A stretch of 64,000 bases of DNA from Caldilineaceae bacterium (lineage in GTDB: Bacteria > Chloroflexota > Anaerolineae > Caldilineales > Caldilineaceae). The translations under genes and the position numbers were made by a program. Below the pieces are notes generated by a model, which had not been told where the DNA came from, did no database searches, and worked only from the letters and a program-made list of their open reading frames with translations. The DNA is taken from assembly GCA_019637645.1 (NCBI GenBank), contig JAHBVH010000037.1, forward strand, positions 1-64,000, written 5' to 3'. Of the stretch, positions 37,934-48,619 are shown in pieces (positions within the stretch are counted from its first letter, which is position 1; each line of letters opens with the position of its first letter).

Positions 37934-38998
37934 ATGGCACCAGGTGTAGTTTCCACAGCGCGTCAACCGACCCTGCTGACCACGCCCGTTAAAGAACAGG
38001 GCTATTGGCGGACGGTTGGGGCGGCGCTCTACCACGATAAGCTCGCGCTCTTGGCGATTGGCCTGCTTAGCGTCATTATTCTCCTCTCGGCCACCGCGCC
38101 CTGGCTGGCCACGAATGTCACCGGCTTTGACCCCACCGACACCAACCTGCGGATGCGCAGCAAACCACCCACATGGGCCGCCGCGGCTTGGCCGCTCTTT
38201 CAAGCGTTCAGCCGCAGCTGCCAAACCAATCAGGGGTGCCAATGGGCCTTATGGGGCGAGATGAGCCGTAGTTCACTCCAAGGGGTCGGTCAATGTTTCC
38301 TGGCCGAGCTAGGCCAATGTTCTTGGCTGGGCACCGATCAAGCGGGTCGTGATGTCCTGACACGCGGCCTCTATGGGGGGCGGATCTCGCTGCGGATTGG
38401 CTTTTATGTCGCCGTGGTCTCATTGACCTTGGGCGTGGTCATGGGGCTGATCAGTGGCTACTATGCGGCCACCCTGATCGATGATCTGATCAACGCAATC
38501 ATCATGACGCTCAGCAGCATCCCCTTGCTCTTTTTGCTCATTATTCTCTCGCGGATCTTTGCGCCTGGCCCCGAGGGCTTAGCCTTGTTGATTGGGCTCT
38601 TTGGGTGGATGGGCCTCTCCCGGCTCATTCGGGGGCAGATCTTTTCCGTGCGCGAGCGCGAATTTATCTATGCCAGCCGTGCCATTGGCAGCTCGCCATG
38701 GCGCATCATGTTCCAACACATTCTGCCCAACATTGCCTCCATTGTCATTGTATCGGCGATCTTTAATGTGGCCGGGGCCATCATCGCCGAAGCTAGCTTG
38801 AGCTATCTCGGTGTCGGTATTGGCCCTCCTCATGCCAGCTGGGGCAATATGATGGAAGGCTCGCTTGGTAATTTCACTAATGCCCCGTGGCTGGTGCTAG
38901 CACCGGGAATCTTTATCTTTTTCACCACCCTCTCCATCTACTTGATTGGCGATGGCCTGCGCGATGCCCTCGACCCAACCCTCAAAAATAAACGCTAG
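37934..38998 (+). CDS. Peptide ABC transporter permease (DppC/OppC-like)
   Basis: 354 residues. N-terminal helix LALLAIGLLSVIILLSATAP, a ~75-residue Trp/Cys-containing outer insertion (four Cys within 211-315 of the coding DNA region), then GTDQAGRDVLTRGLYGGRIS and the permease domain. It ends LIGDGLRDALDPTLKNKR. It begins three bases after the preceding stop. With the DppB-like partner it makes a channel that needs ATPases from elsewhere, such as 23922-25948 or 32639-34776. Confidence 0.91.
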   Translation: MAPGVVSTARQPTLLTTPVKEQGYWRTVGAALYHDKLALLAIGLLSVIILLSATAPWLATNVTGFDPTDTNLRMRSKPPTWAAAAWPLFQAFSRSCQTNQGCQWALWGEMSRSSLQGVGQCFLAELGQCSWLGTDQAGRDVLTRGLYGGRISLRIGFYVAVVSLTLGVVMGLISGYYAATLIDDLINAIIMTLSSIPLLFLLIILSRIFAPGPEGLALLIGLFGWMGLSRLIRGQIFSVREREFIYASRAIGSSPWRIMFQHILPNIASIVIVSAIFNVAGAIIAEASLSYLGVGIGPPHASWGNMMEGSLGNFTNAPWLVLAPGIFIFFTTLSIYLIGDGLRDALDPTLKNKR

Positions 38999-39183
38999 GC
39001 TTGCCAAGCATTTGTCATCCTCGGTATTTCATTGTAGGCTTACTTGGTCAAAAGACGCTTGCCAATTCCGATCAGCGTTCTGCAATGGCTGTCTTGCGCA
39101 GCCCGTTAGGCTTTCACCCCCCGAACCGTTTCCAGGATTCGACAACGCCTACTCACAATGACAACTGCTTGTCTCTTCATGGC

Positions 39184-41013
39184 ATGACAAATTCTAAGGT
39201 CTTATTCGTTTTACTGATTCTCAGCCTAGCGTTAACGCTGACGACAACGTTACGTCGGCTTATACAAGCCAATCGTGTGGCGAGTGTTAACGCTAGTGTG
39301 CAATCTGCCCCTCTTGCTGCGCATTCTGTGGCATCCTCCGCGGTGACGACAACGGTAGCACTCTCCCTAACGACGCAAGTTACTGCGCCGCAACCGGCCC
39401 TTACCACCGATCCCGCGCAACCCACCCCAGCGCAGGCCCCCCAATCTGGGGGCACCTTTGTGCAATTGGTGGCGCGTGACGCCGATACCCTCAACCCGTT
39501 GTTGACCACCCACCCCACCAGTCGCGCCGTGTTGCAGAAGATCTATCCCGTCTTGGTCGATCTCGATCCAGTTTCCGGCCTGCCCACGGTGGGGCGGGGC
39601 TTGGCAACCCACTGGCAATTGGCCGACGCCGGGCGTACGATCACCTTTACACTGCGCGACGATGTCCGCTGGAGCGATGGAGCGCCAGTGACGGCGCAAG
39701 ACGTAAAGTTCACCTACGATTTGATCCGCGACCCAGCGGTGCCAAACGCCTACCAAGATAATTTTGCCAATGTTAATACCATTGAACTGAGTGCCGACAC
39801 GCCGCCCGCACTGCTCCTTCGGCTCGCCAACGCCGACTGTGCGCTCTTCCAAACGCTGAATCAACCGATCCTACCGCGCCATCTTTACCAAGCCTGGACC
39901 GCCGCCCAACTCACCGATCCGAATCTGCTTCCCCAAGTTAGTGCGGGGCCTTTTCTCTTCATTGATTGGCTGGTGGGCCACCGGATTCTGTTGACGCGCA
40001 ATCCCACCTACTGGGACGGCGCGCCGCGCCTCGACGGCTGGGAATTTCAGATCAATCCCGATCCGCTGACGCGTTTCCAGGCGTTGGCGGCTGGCACAGG
40101 CGATTGGCTGGAGTTGACGCCCGCCCAAATCGCACAGGCCCAAGGCCAAGCAAACTTGGCAACCTATGCCGCCCCAAGTGATAGCATCATCTTTGTGGCG
40201 CTGAATCTTGCCAATCGCGCCGAGCCCCAACCAGGGCGTACTGCCGACGGCACCTTGAATCCTCAGCAACCCCACTTGATTTTAGGCGACCGCCGGATGC
40301 GTCAAGCCTTGGCCTTGGCAATTGACAAAGCGCAACTCTTGGCCGAAAGCTATGGCTCTGCGGCCCAACCCCTGGGTAGTTATCTGCCGCCAACCATTCC
40401 TTGGGCCTATGCCGCCGACGTGGCACCGGTGGGCTATGATCCGGCCGCGGCCGCGCGCCTCTTGGATGAACTGGCTTGGCGCGACAGCGACGGCGATGGG
40501 ATTCGCGATCGGGCTGGCATGCCCCTGAGCCTGTCGTTGTGGACCAACAGCGATAGTGAGCAACGCGTGCAATTGGGGATGAGATTGGCGGCCCAATGGC
40601 GCGCCGTCGGCATTGATATTCGCTTTGCCGCGCGCACCTTTACCGAAGTCACCGACAGCTTGCTGAACCAACAGTATGACATGGTCTTGATTGGCTGGGA
40701 TAATCTTGGCGCGGAACCGGCCAATAGCGATTTCTGGCACAGTCGCTACGATGCCCCAGGCAGCGGTGCCAACTTTGTCAGTTATCAAAACGCCCAGGTG
40801 GATGCTTGGCTCGACGAAGCCCGCACCACCCCCACCTGCGACCCCGCCGTGCGGGGCAAGCTCTATCGCGCGGTGCAGACGCAGATTGCGCAAGACTTCC
40901 CTTACCTTATGCTGGGGGGCCAAGTGCGACACTGGGCCTATGCCACGGCTTGGCAAGAGCTACAACCTGCTCCTTGGCGCTTTGATTACAACGCGCACCG
41001 CTGGTGGCGCTAG
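39184..41013 (+). CDS. Peptide ABC transporter substrate-binding protein (family 5), membrane-anchored
   Basis: 609 residues. The N-terminus KVLFVLLILSLALTLTTTLR is a hydrophobic anchor or signal with no lipobox Cys, unlike the other binding proteins here. A Thr/Ala-rich linker follows. Family 5 order: GGTFVQLVARDADTLNPL, WSDGAP (Trp163), then DRRMRQALALAIDK (369-382) and DELAWRDSDGDGIRDRAG. ATG 39184 is chosen to place the signal at the N-terminus; the frame is open back to 39001. It follows the permease at 38998 and may be a second binding protein for that channel. Confidence 0.88.
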   Translation: MTNSKVLFVLLILSLALTLTTTLRRLIQANRVASVNASVQSAPLAAHSVASSAVTTTVALSLTTQVTAPQPALTTDPAQPTPAQAPQSGGTFVQLVARDADTLNPLLTTHPTSRAVLQKIYPVLVDLDPVSGLPTVGRGLATHWQLADAGRTITFTLRDDVRWSDGAPVTAQDVKFTYDLIRDPAVPNAYQDNFANVNTIELSADTPPALLLRLANADCALFQTLNQPILPRHLYQAWTAAQLTDPNLLPQVSAGPFLFIDWLVGHRILLTRNPTYWDGAPRLDGWEFQINPDPLTRFQALAAGTGDWLELTPAQIAQAQGQANLATYAAPSDSIIFVALNLANRAEPQPGRTADGTLNPQQPHLILGDRRMRQALALAIDKAQLLAESYGSAAQPLGSYLPPTIPWAYAADVAPVGYDPAAAARLLDELAWRDSDGDGIRDRAGMPLSLSLWTNSDSEQRVQLGMRLAAQWRAVGIDIRFAARTFTEVTDSLLNQQYDMVLIGWDNLGAEPANSDFWHSRYDAPGSGANFVSYQNAQVDAWLDEARTTPTCDPAVRGKLYRAVQTQIAQDFPYLMLGGQVRHWAYATAWQELQPAPWRFDYNAHRWWR

Positions 41014-41065
41014 CCCAACACGGCACATCGTTGTGTATCACTCACCACTCATTACCTAAATTTCT

Positions 41066-41295
41066 TTGCGCTTCCTCCTGACACCCGCTATAATGGACGA
41101 TGCGCTTCCCATGAGGAGGAGTGCTTTGCTGCTTGCAGTGCGGGCTTGGCCCCGTTGTGAAATTTGCTAGCCGCTAGGCCGACAGCGAGAAGCTGCAAGC
41201 CGTGTGGCGTACCCAGAACCTAACCGGTTTAGCTGTACGTATCTCCTACCTGCGCTAGCTTTGCGATTATCTTACATCCAAAATTGAGGGATGGT
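41066..41295 (+). promoter_or_regulatory. metG promoter and long leader
   Basis: TTGCGC (41066-41071), 17 bases, TATAAT (41089-41094). The ~190-base leader contains a GCTTGCAG ... CTGCAAGC long-range pair and several GC-rich stems. It has no T-box or riboswitch consensus I can name. Confidence 0.5.
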
Positions 41296-43072
<1,777 letters not shown>

Positions 43073-43080
<8 letters not shown>

Positions 43081-44752
43081 TCGTAAAGACCATCGTCTTT
43101 CGGCAAGCGCTCAGCCATCTGTCTTTACGACTGCCGTCACTACTCTCTCGGAATTAGACCAGCACTATGTCCAGCGTCCGTGGCCGTGGCTGCTGCTGAT
43201 TGTCGTCGCCTATGTGGCGGTTGCCGTCAATTTTGCCCTCCAGACGCCCGCATGGCAGGCCCCGGATGAGCCTGCCCACTACAATTATATTGCCGACATT
43301 GTTGCGAACCGTGCCCTGCCTGTCCTCCACCGCGAGGATTATAGCCAACAATGCCTCGAGACTTTGATCAACAATCGCTTTCCCGTTGAACTTGGGGTGG
43401 ACTGTATTCGTTATGAATCGTATCAGCCACCCCTTTATTATTTGTTGGGTGCCCTGGTCTATAGTCTGAGCGGTGGTAGCTTATTAGCCTTACGTCTCTT
43501 GGGGATTGTGATTGGGGTGGGCATTATTTTGCTCTGTGCCTATAGCTTGCAACTGGTCTTTGCCGATAAACCGATGGTGGTCTTGGGCGCGACAGCTTTT
43601 GTCGCTTTTCTGCCCATGCACGTTGCCGTGACCGCCGCGGTCAACAACGATGCCTTTGCGGAGCTGTTGCTATTGGCCCTCCTCGCCATGCTCTTGCACT
43701 GGACGCGCCGGCAGTTTATGGCCCCGCCGGATGCCGATGTCACCCAAACCCAGCGCCAGTTGCTGTGGCTGGGCGTTCTGCTCGGGCTTGGCCTCCTGAC
43801 AAAAATTTACGCCTATCTCTTTATCCCGCTGACCTTGCTCGCGATTGTCGCGACCATCTGGCAACGGCAGCGTAGCTGGCAGAGTCTATGGACTGGTCTT
43901 TCCCTTTATCGTTGGGTGTTACTGCCCGCACTGCTCCTCGGTCTACCCTGGTGGGTGCGTAATCTCCAACTCTATGGTGGTGGGGATTTCCTGGGCCTTG
44001 CTTGGCATGATGAAGTGGTGATTGGGCAGCCACGCACCAGCGAGTGGATTGCAACCTATGGTCTTATGCCCTATAGCGAGCGTGCTTTTCGCTTTACCTT
44101 CCAAAGTTTTTGGGGTGTCTTTGGTTGGATGGGCGTCTTTATGGACGAGCGTATTTACACAGCCATGTTAATCTTTACCGGTGTACTGTTTTTGGGACTG
44201 CTTTGGACGTTGATCCGCTTGATTTCGGGTAAGCCCGACACCGATATTGATGACTATCAGCGTGCAGTCTTGATCTTCTTTGGCTTGATTGTGGTGGCCG
44301 TGGCGGCTGGTTATATTTGGTATAACACCAAGTTTGTCCAACACCAAGGTCGCTACTTCTTCTGGGGGCTATTACCCATTAGCACCTTTGTCGCCTTGGG
44401 CTGGCGGGAGGTTATGCGTCCGCTCCAAGGCTTGATCACGGGCTTTCTGGCTGTTGTCTTGGCCGGGGCCTTAATGGTGGCTGGCTTGGTCAGCGGCGGG
44501 CCAAATAAATGGACCTTGCTGACGATCGCGCCAACTGCGCTTTTGCTTTTGCTGCAACCCTTTCTCTTTATCGGCACCGCGGGCTATCCGCTCCGTTGGT
44601 TGCCACAAGGCGTTTATGCCTTCTGGGCGCGCCCGCGACCAGCTCTCCTCCGCCGTGGGTTGCGTTTTCTAGCCTGGATAATCCCCTTTTGTCTACTTGT
44701 CTTGCTTGACGCATTGATTCCCATGCTGTATATTGTGCCTCAGTTGCGTTAA
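43073..44752 (+). CDS. Membrane glycosyltransferase, GT39/ArnT-like
   Basis: 559 residues with about 12 membrane spans. An N-terminal span ([16 protein letters not shown]) leads into [14 protein letters not shown], where Asp65-Glu66 match the acidic catalytic pair of GT-C enzymes such as protein mannosyltransferases and ArnT. Later loops hold [13 protein letters not shown] and a [11 protein letters not shown] segment typical of this group. It would use a polyprenyl-phosphate sugar at the outer face of the membrane. AGGAG precedes ATG 43073, eight bases inside metG. Confidence 0.82.
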
Positions 44753-44899
44753 TGCATGAGTAAGTCGCTTGGGGTGATGAAGCTGCCCTTGTTTGTTGCG
44801 ATTTGCTCCGTTATGGTAGGTGCTACGCTTCTCGCTGATCGCTGCACACCCCGCCAGCCTGTTGGCAACCGCCAGCAATGGTAGCGCCTATCTGTTCCA

Positions 44900-46771
44900 G
44901 TGAGAATCCTTATGCACTCTACGCTTTCCTTGCCACGTGGTTCTTTGCCACCCCAAATGCGTCGCCGATTGGAACGATCCCCCGTAGACTTTGCGATCCT
45001 CTTCTTCTTGCTCCTGCTGCTGACTATCATTGCAGGCTCAATCACTTGGCAGTTCTGGCATACCAACCGCATCTATGGTGGGGTTCAGGTTGCAGGGGTA
45101 AGTATTGGTGGCTTGACCCGTGCCGCCGCCCTCCAGAAATTAGAGCAACAACTGCCCGCTGGCCCTAGCCCGGCGGTTAGTCTCCAATATGGCGATCAAC
45201 AGTGGCCTGTCTCTGCCGCCCAAGTTGCCGCCCAAACCGATCTTTTGGGGGCCGTCAACCAAGCTTACCTGGTCGGACGGCAGGGGAGTTGGGCCAATCG
45301 CCTGGTCGGACAAGGCGTGGCTTTGCTCGGCGGTACGAATATCCAGCCCGTCGTCACCTTTCACACCGAAGGGCTGCGGCAGGCATTGCGCACCATTGCC
45401 GCCCAAGTGAGCCATCCCGGCCAAGCTGCACGCCAAATCGGGGAGGTGATGCTACCCGCCGAGGCTGGCGTTACGGTGGATATTGAAGGAACCCTGTCGC
45501 GGCTTCTCACCGCCTTGCAGAGTCCTGCCACACCGACGCTCGTGCGGACGCCCCTGGCGGTTGTCGAAATGGCACCTCCCGTTGCCGCCGCGCCAACGGC
45601 CACGGCGCTCACCACCCAGCATGCGTTACCCGCCCCTTTGCAACTCTATGACAATCGCTATGGGCTACAACTGGCATTGGACCCCGTTCTGCTCAACAAA
45701 ATTATCCTCCAGCGCGATCCGATCCAGCTTGATGAGGCCACGCTGCGCCAACAGTTGACAACCTGGGCACAACAGCTCGATATTCAACCCCAAGATGCCC
45801 GCTTGCGCTTCAACGCGGCCACCGGCGGTATCACCGTGATCCAACAAAGCCAAATGGGGCGTCAACTAGACATTGAGGCAACCTTTGCCGCGGCGCGCGA
45901 GGCCTTGCTCAACCAAAGTTCCCAAGCCCAACTGGTCATGGTGGAAGCAGCGCCTGCGGTGGATATGAACCGCGTCGCTGAGATGGGCATTCGCGAGTTA
46001 GTCGCCAGCGGCACCTCCTATTTCCAAGGCAGTAGTGCCGCTCGTGTCCATAATATTGTCGTCGCCGCCGAAAAGTTTGAAGGCTTGGTGATCCCGCCTG
46101 GGGGAATCTTCAGCTTTAATGAAGGTGTCGAAGATGTTTCGGCAGCCAATGGCTTCGAAGATTCCCTGATCATCTGGGGGGATCAAACCGCAACGGGGGT
46201 TGGCGGCGGTGTCTGCCAGGTCAGTACCACCGTCTTCCGCGCCGCCTATAATGCCGGGTTGCCGATTGTCGAACGCTATAACCATGGCTATGTCGTCAGC
46301 TGGTATGGCGAACCAGGGCTCGACGCCACCATCTACACCCCCACGGTCGATTTCCGTTTCCGCAACGACACTGGCGCGTATCTGTTGATCGATCCAGTGG
46401 TAGATGCCAGCAGCGGGGTGCTTACCTTTAACCTCTATGGCACCAAGCCCAATCGCCAAGTTACAGTCGGCGCACCCCAACAACGAGATATCAAAGAGCC
46501 TAGCCCACCTGAATATCGAGTAGATGCCGCCATGGCCGCCGGTCAACAGAAGCAAGTGGAATGGGAGCAAAGGGGGATGACTGTATCGGTGACGCGCACC
46601 ATTGTGGAAAATGGCACCACGCGTACAGATACCATCACTAGCCACTACCAACCCTGGCGGGCTGTCTATTTAGTCGCGCCTGGCTCCCAACTCCCCACGC
46701 CAAGTGCTCCAGCGGCGGATCCACTAGCGGAAACCGACGCCCTCACAGAAGCCCCAGCCGAAGGGCCATAA
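44900..46771 (+). CDS. VanW family cell-wall protein with peptidoglycan-binding-like repeats
   Basis: 623 residues. One N-terminal membrane span (about 30-55, ILFFLLLLLTIIAGSITW). Two YkuD/PG_binding_4-like modules follow: GVQVAGVSIGGLTRAAALQK near 60-80, and LQLALDPVLLNKIILQRDP further on. The VanW domain (about 365-490) contains IPPGGIFSFNEGVED, GVGGGVCQVSTTVFRA and PTVDFRFRNDTGAYLLID. A C-terminal G5-like segment (VTRTIVENGTTRTDTITS) and a Pro/Ala/Glu tail end the protein. It acts outside the membrane, probably at the cell wall. GTG 44900 or ATG 44912 could be the start. Confidence 0.9.
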   Translation: MRILMHSTLSLPRGSLPPQMRRRLERSPVDFAILFFLLLLLTIIAGSITWQFWHTNRIYGGVQVAGVSIGGLTRAAALQKLEQQLPAGPSPAVSLQYGDQQWPVSAAQVAAQTDLLGAVNQAYLVGRQGSWANRLVGQGVALLGGTNIQPVVTFHTEGLRQALRTIAAQVSHPGQAARQIGEVMLPAEAGVTVDIEGTLSRLLTALQSPATPTLVRTPLAVVEMAPPVAAAPTATALTTQHALPAPLQLYDNRYGLQLALDPVLLNKIILQRDPIQLDEATLRQQLTTWAQQLDIQPQDARLRFNAATGGITVIQQSQMGRQLDIEATFAAAREALLNQSSQAQLVMVEAAPAVDMNRVAEMGIRELVASGTSYFQGSSAARVHNIVVAAEKFEGLVIPPGGIFSFNEGVEDVSAANGFEDSLIIWGDQTATGVGGGVCQVSTTVFRAAYNAGLPIVERYNHGYVVSWYGEPGLDATIYTPTVDFRFRNDTGAYLLIDPVVDASSGVLTFNLYGTKPNRQVTVGAPQQRDIKEPSPPEYRVDAAMAAGQQKQVEWEQRGMTVSVTRTIVENGTTRTDTITSHYQPWRAVYLVAPGSQLPTPSAPAADPLAETDALTEAPAEGP

Positions 46772-46813
46772 GCCCCGGCTGGCCGGTGAACAGGCGTAGG
46801 CCCAGCAAACCAG

Positions 46814-46843
46814 ACCGCTCGGTGATTCATCACCGAGCGGTTT
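46814..46843 (+). terminator. Terminator after the vanW-like gene
   Basis: 12-bp stem ACCGCTCGGTGA / TCACCGAGCGGT around a 4-base loop, with a short T-run. Confidence 0.75.
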
Positions 46844-46915
46844 CGATCTACTTCCGTAAATCGGCGCCTGCCAAGCTTCATCAGCCCGTGGCCCTTGCGG
46901 AACGAGGACGACATC

Positions 46916-48316
46916 ATGCCTAACAAGCCGCCTATCATCGAGCAACCGAGTCGCCGCCACTTTTTACGCCTAGTGGGGCTAGCCACACCGCTCTGGGTCG
47001 GTGGTGTGGTGGGAAGCGCGCTGCTGACGGCGTGTACGTCCCTACCCGCCGGGGGATTATTGCGTGCGCCCGCGCCGCCTACGCCCTTGGCCCTGGACGA
47101 AACGACCTCCGATGAAGGCGAACTCATCTTCTGGGGCGACGCCAATCATCCCATCGATCATGCCGCTGCTGGCTTTGTGGCGGCCTACCCCGCGGTGACA
47201 TGGCTCTCCCCCCACCCCCGCAACCGCGCCGCAAAGCTACAGGCCGCCCTGGCTGCTAATGAGGGTGTGCCCGATTTATACTGGGCAACAGCCGTTGAAG
47301 CGCAAGCGTTGGGGTGCCAAGCACAATTAACCGATTTGACCCCTTATTTAGAGCCCATTGCAGCGCACTATCACCCGGCCAAGCTAGCCGAGTGCTGGTC
47401 TGCCCAGACTGAACAGTACATCGGCTGGCCCGGTGATCTGGGGATCTGTGGCTGGTATTATCGCGCCGATTTATTAGAAAAGGTGGGCTGGCAGGAATCA
47501 GCGCTGGCTACCCTCACTTGGCCCGCTTTTTTCGGCTTGGCCGCAACGTTGCGCAGCCAAGGACTCTATCCCTATCGCTTCCCCGCGCAAGGCTGGCCGT
47601 TCCTCTTCTTTATGTGCTTACACCAAGTGGGGGGGACAGCCCTCGATCAAACAGGCGAAAAGATAACTGTGGGCAGTGACGAAGGTATTGCCGCCATGCG
47701 CTTGGTCAAGCAACTGTGGGAAGCTGGTGGCGGTCTGGATGCGGCGGATGGTGGCTCTGCCTACAAGAGCGCCCTCCAGACCGGCACATTGGTTGGCGAT
47801 TTTGCTCCAGCTTGGGCGTCAGCAACAGGGTCTGGCCTGCTCGCAGAGAGCCCAGCCGGCGGGCGTGGTCAATGGCGCGTTGCTCCTTTGCCAATGGGGG
47901 CTGAAATTCTCCATCGGACGGCTCTTTGGGGTGGCGGCCAGTTGATCCTTCCCAAAGCCGCGGCCAATCCTACCCGCGCCCTCCATTTTATGCACTATAC
48001 CTTGGCGAGTATCACCGGTGCCACCCGCTATGGTGTTGACGGCCTAGTGCCCGCCTACCGGCCCTATTTTCAAGCCGCGGCCTGTCAGGCGCAGCGCCTT
48101 CCCCTCTTTGGTGCTTGGCCGGTTTGTTCATTCTGGGCCAGCCAAGCAGCCGAACTCTCCTCTACCTATTACCAACCGGCGGGGTGGGGAGCGGTTGCCG
48201 CGGCAGTCCAACAGGAAATGATGGCGATTGTCCAGGATGCCTATGCCATTGAAGACGGTCTGTCGCGCATTGTCGAACGCGCCCTCCCCGCCTTTTCCCT
48301 AAGCCAGTGTCAGTAA
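46916..48316 (+). CDS. Extracellular solute-binding lipoprotein (family 1), Tat-type signal
   Basis: 466 residues. The N-terminus SRRHFLRLVG has twin Arg13-Arg14 followed by a hydrophobic core and lipobox LTAC (Cys40), so it is probably exported folded and lipidated. The body follows the MalE/UgpB-like family 1 pattern: ELIFWGDANHPIDHAA, PDLYWATAVEA, GWPGDLGICGWYYRADLLEK. Family 1 proteins usually bind sugars, yet no sugar permeases are adjacent; the next genes are a family 5 peptide system. ATG 46916 is preceded by CGAGGA. Confidence 0.85.
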   Translation: MPNKPPIIEQPSRRHFLRLVGLATPLWVGGVVGSALLTACTSLPAGGLLRAPAPPTPLALDETTSDEGELIFWGDANHPIDHAAAGFVAAYPAVTWLSPHPRNRAAKLQAALAANEGVPDLYWATAVEAQALGCQAQLTDLTPYLEPIAAHYHPAKLAECWSAQTEQYIGWPGDLGICGWYYRADLLEKVGWQESALATLTWPAFFGLAATLRSQGLYPYRFPAQGWPFLFFMCLHQVGGTALDQTGEKITVGSDEGIAAMRLVKQLWEAGGGLDAADGGSAYKSALQTGTLVGDFAPAWASATGSGLLAESPAGGRGQWRVAPLPMGAEILHRTALWGGGQLILPKAAANPTRALHFMHYTLASITGATRYGVDGLVPAYRPYFQAAACQAQRLPLFGAWPVCSFWASQAAELSSTYYQPAGWGAVAAAVQQEMMAIVQDAYAIEDGLSRIVERALPAFSLSQCQ

Positions 48317-48340
48317 AGAGCGGTTTCAACGCGAAATGCC

Positions 48341-48408
48341 GCCATGCCGGGGACAGGCCACCGCTTGTCTCCACAATGCGTGTGTGGCTGGCCTGTCCCC
48401 GGCATGGC
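48341..48408. terminator. Large palindrome between the two binding-protein genes
   Basis: Perfect 20-bp arms, GCCATGCCGGGGACAGGCCA and its complement, around a 28-nt loop, 25 bases after the family 1 gene. It is a likely terminator or transcript-end stabiliser without a T-run. Confidence 0.7.
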
Positions 48409-48619
48409 GTTGGATACTATCCAACGGGAATGTCCGCCGATTTTCGGGCTATTTGCGCGGCGTCTCAAAATATGCTGTAATATACTCCTCAATTGCGCAA
48501 CGTGTGAGAAGCTCCTACCGGTTTTACCCAAAACCGAACAACTCACCGATCGTGCAAACCACCTTACCCTAAGCGCTCATTCTCGCTTACTTAACAGAAA
48601 TTCTAAGGAGAACCAAAGC

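Noticed and set aside
39001..39183. N-terminal extension of the third family 5 binding protein
   Set aside because: It would bury the hydrophobic signal 60 residues inside the protein; ATG 39184 places it correctly.
41100..41290. SRP RNA, T-box or SAM/SAH riboswitch in the metG leader
   Set aside because: Key conserved sequences of these RNAs are absent; only unspecific stems are seen.
48344..48619. N-terminal extension of the 48620 lipoprotein
   Set aside because: The extra region is palindrome and spacer, and TAAGGAG plus a lipoprotein signal mark ATG 48620.
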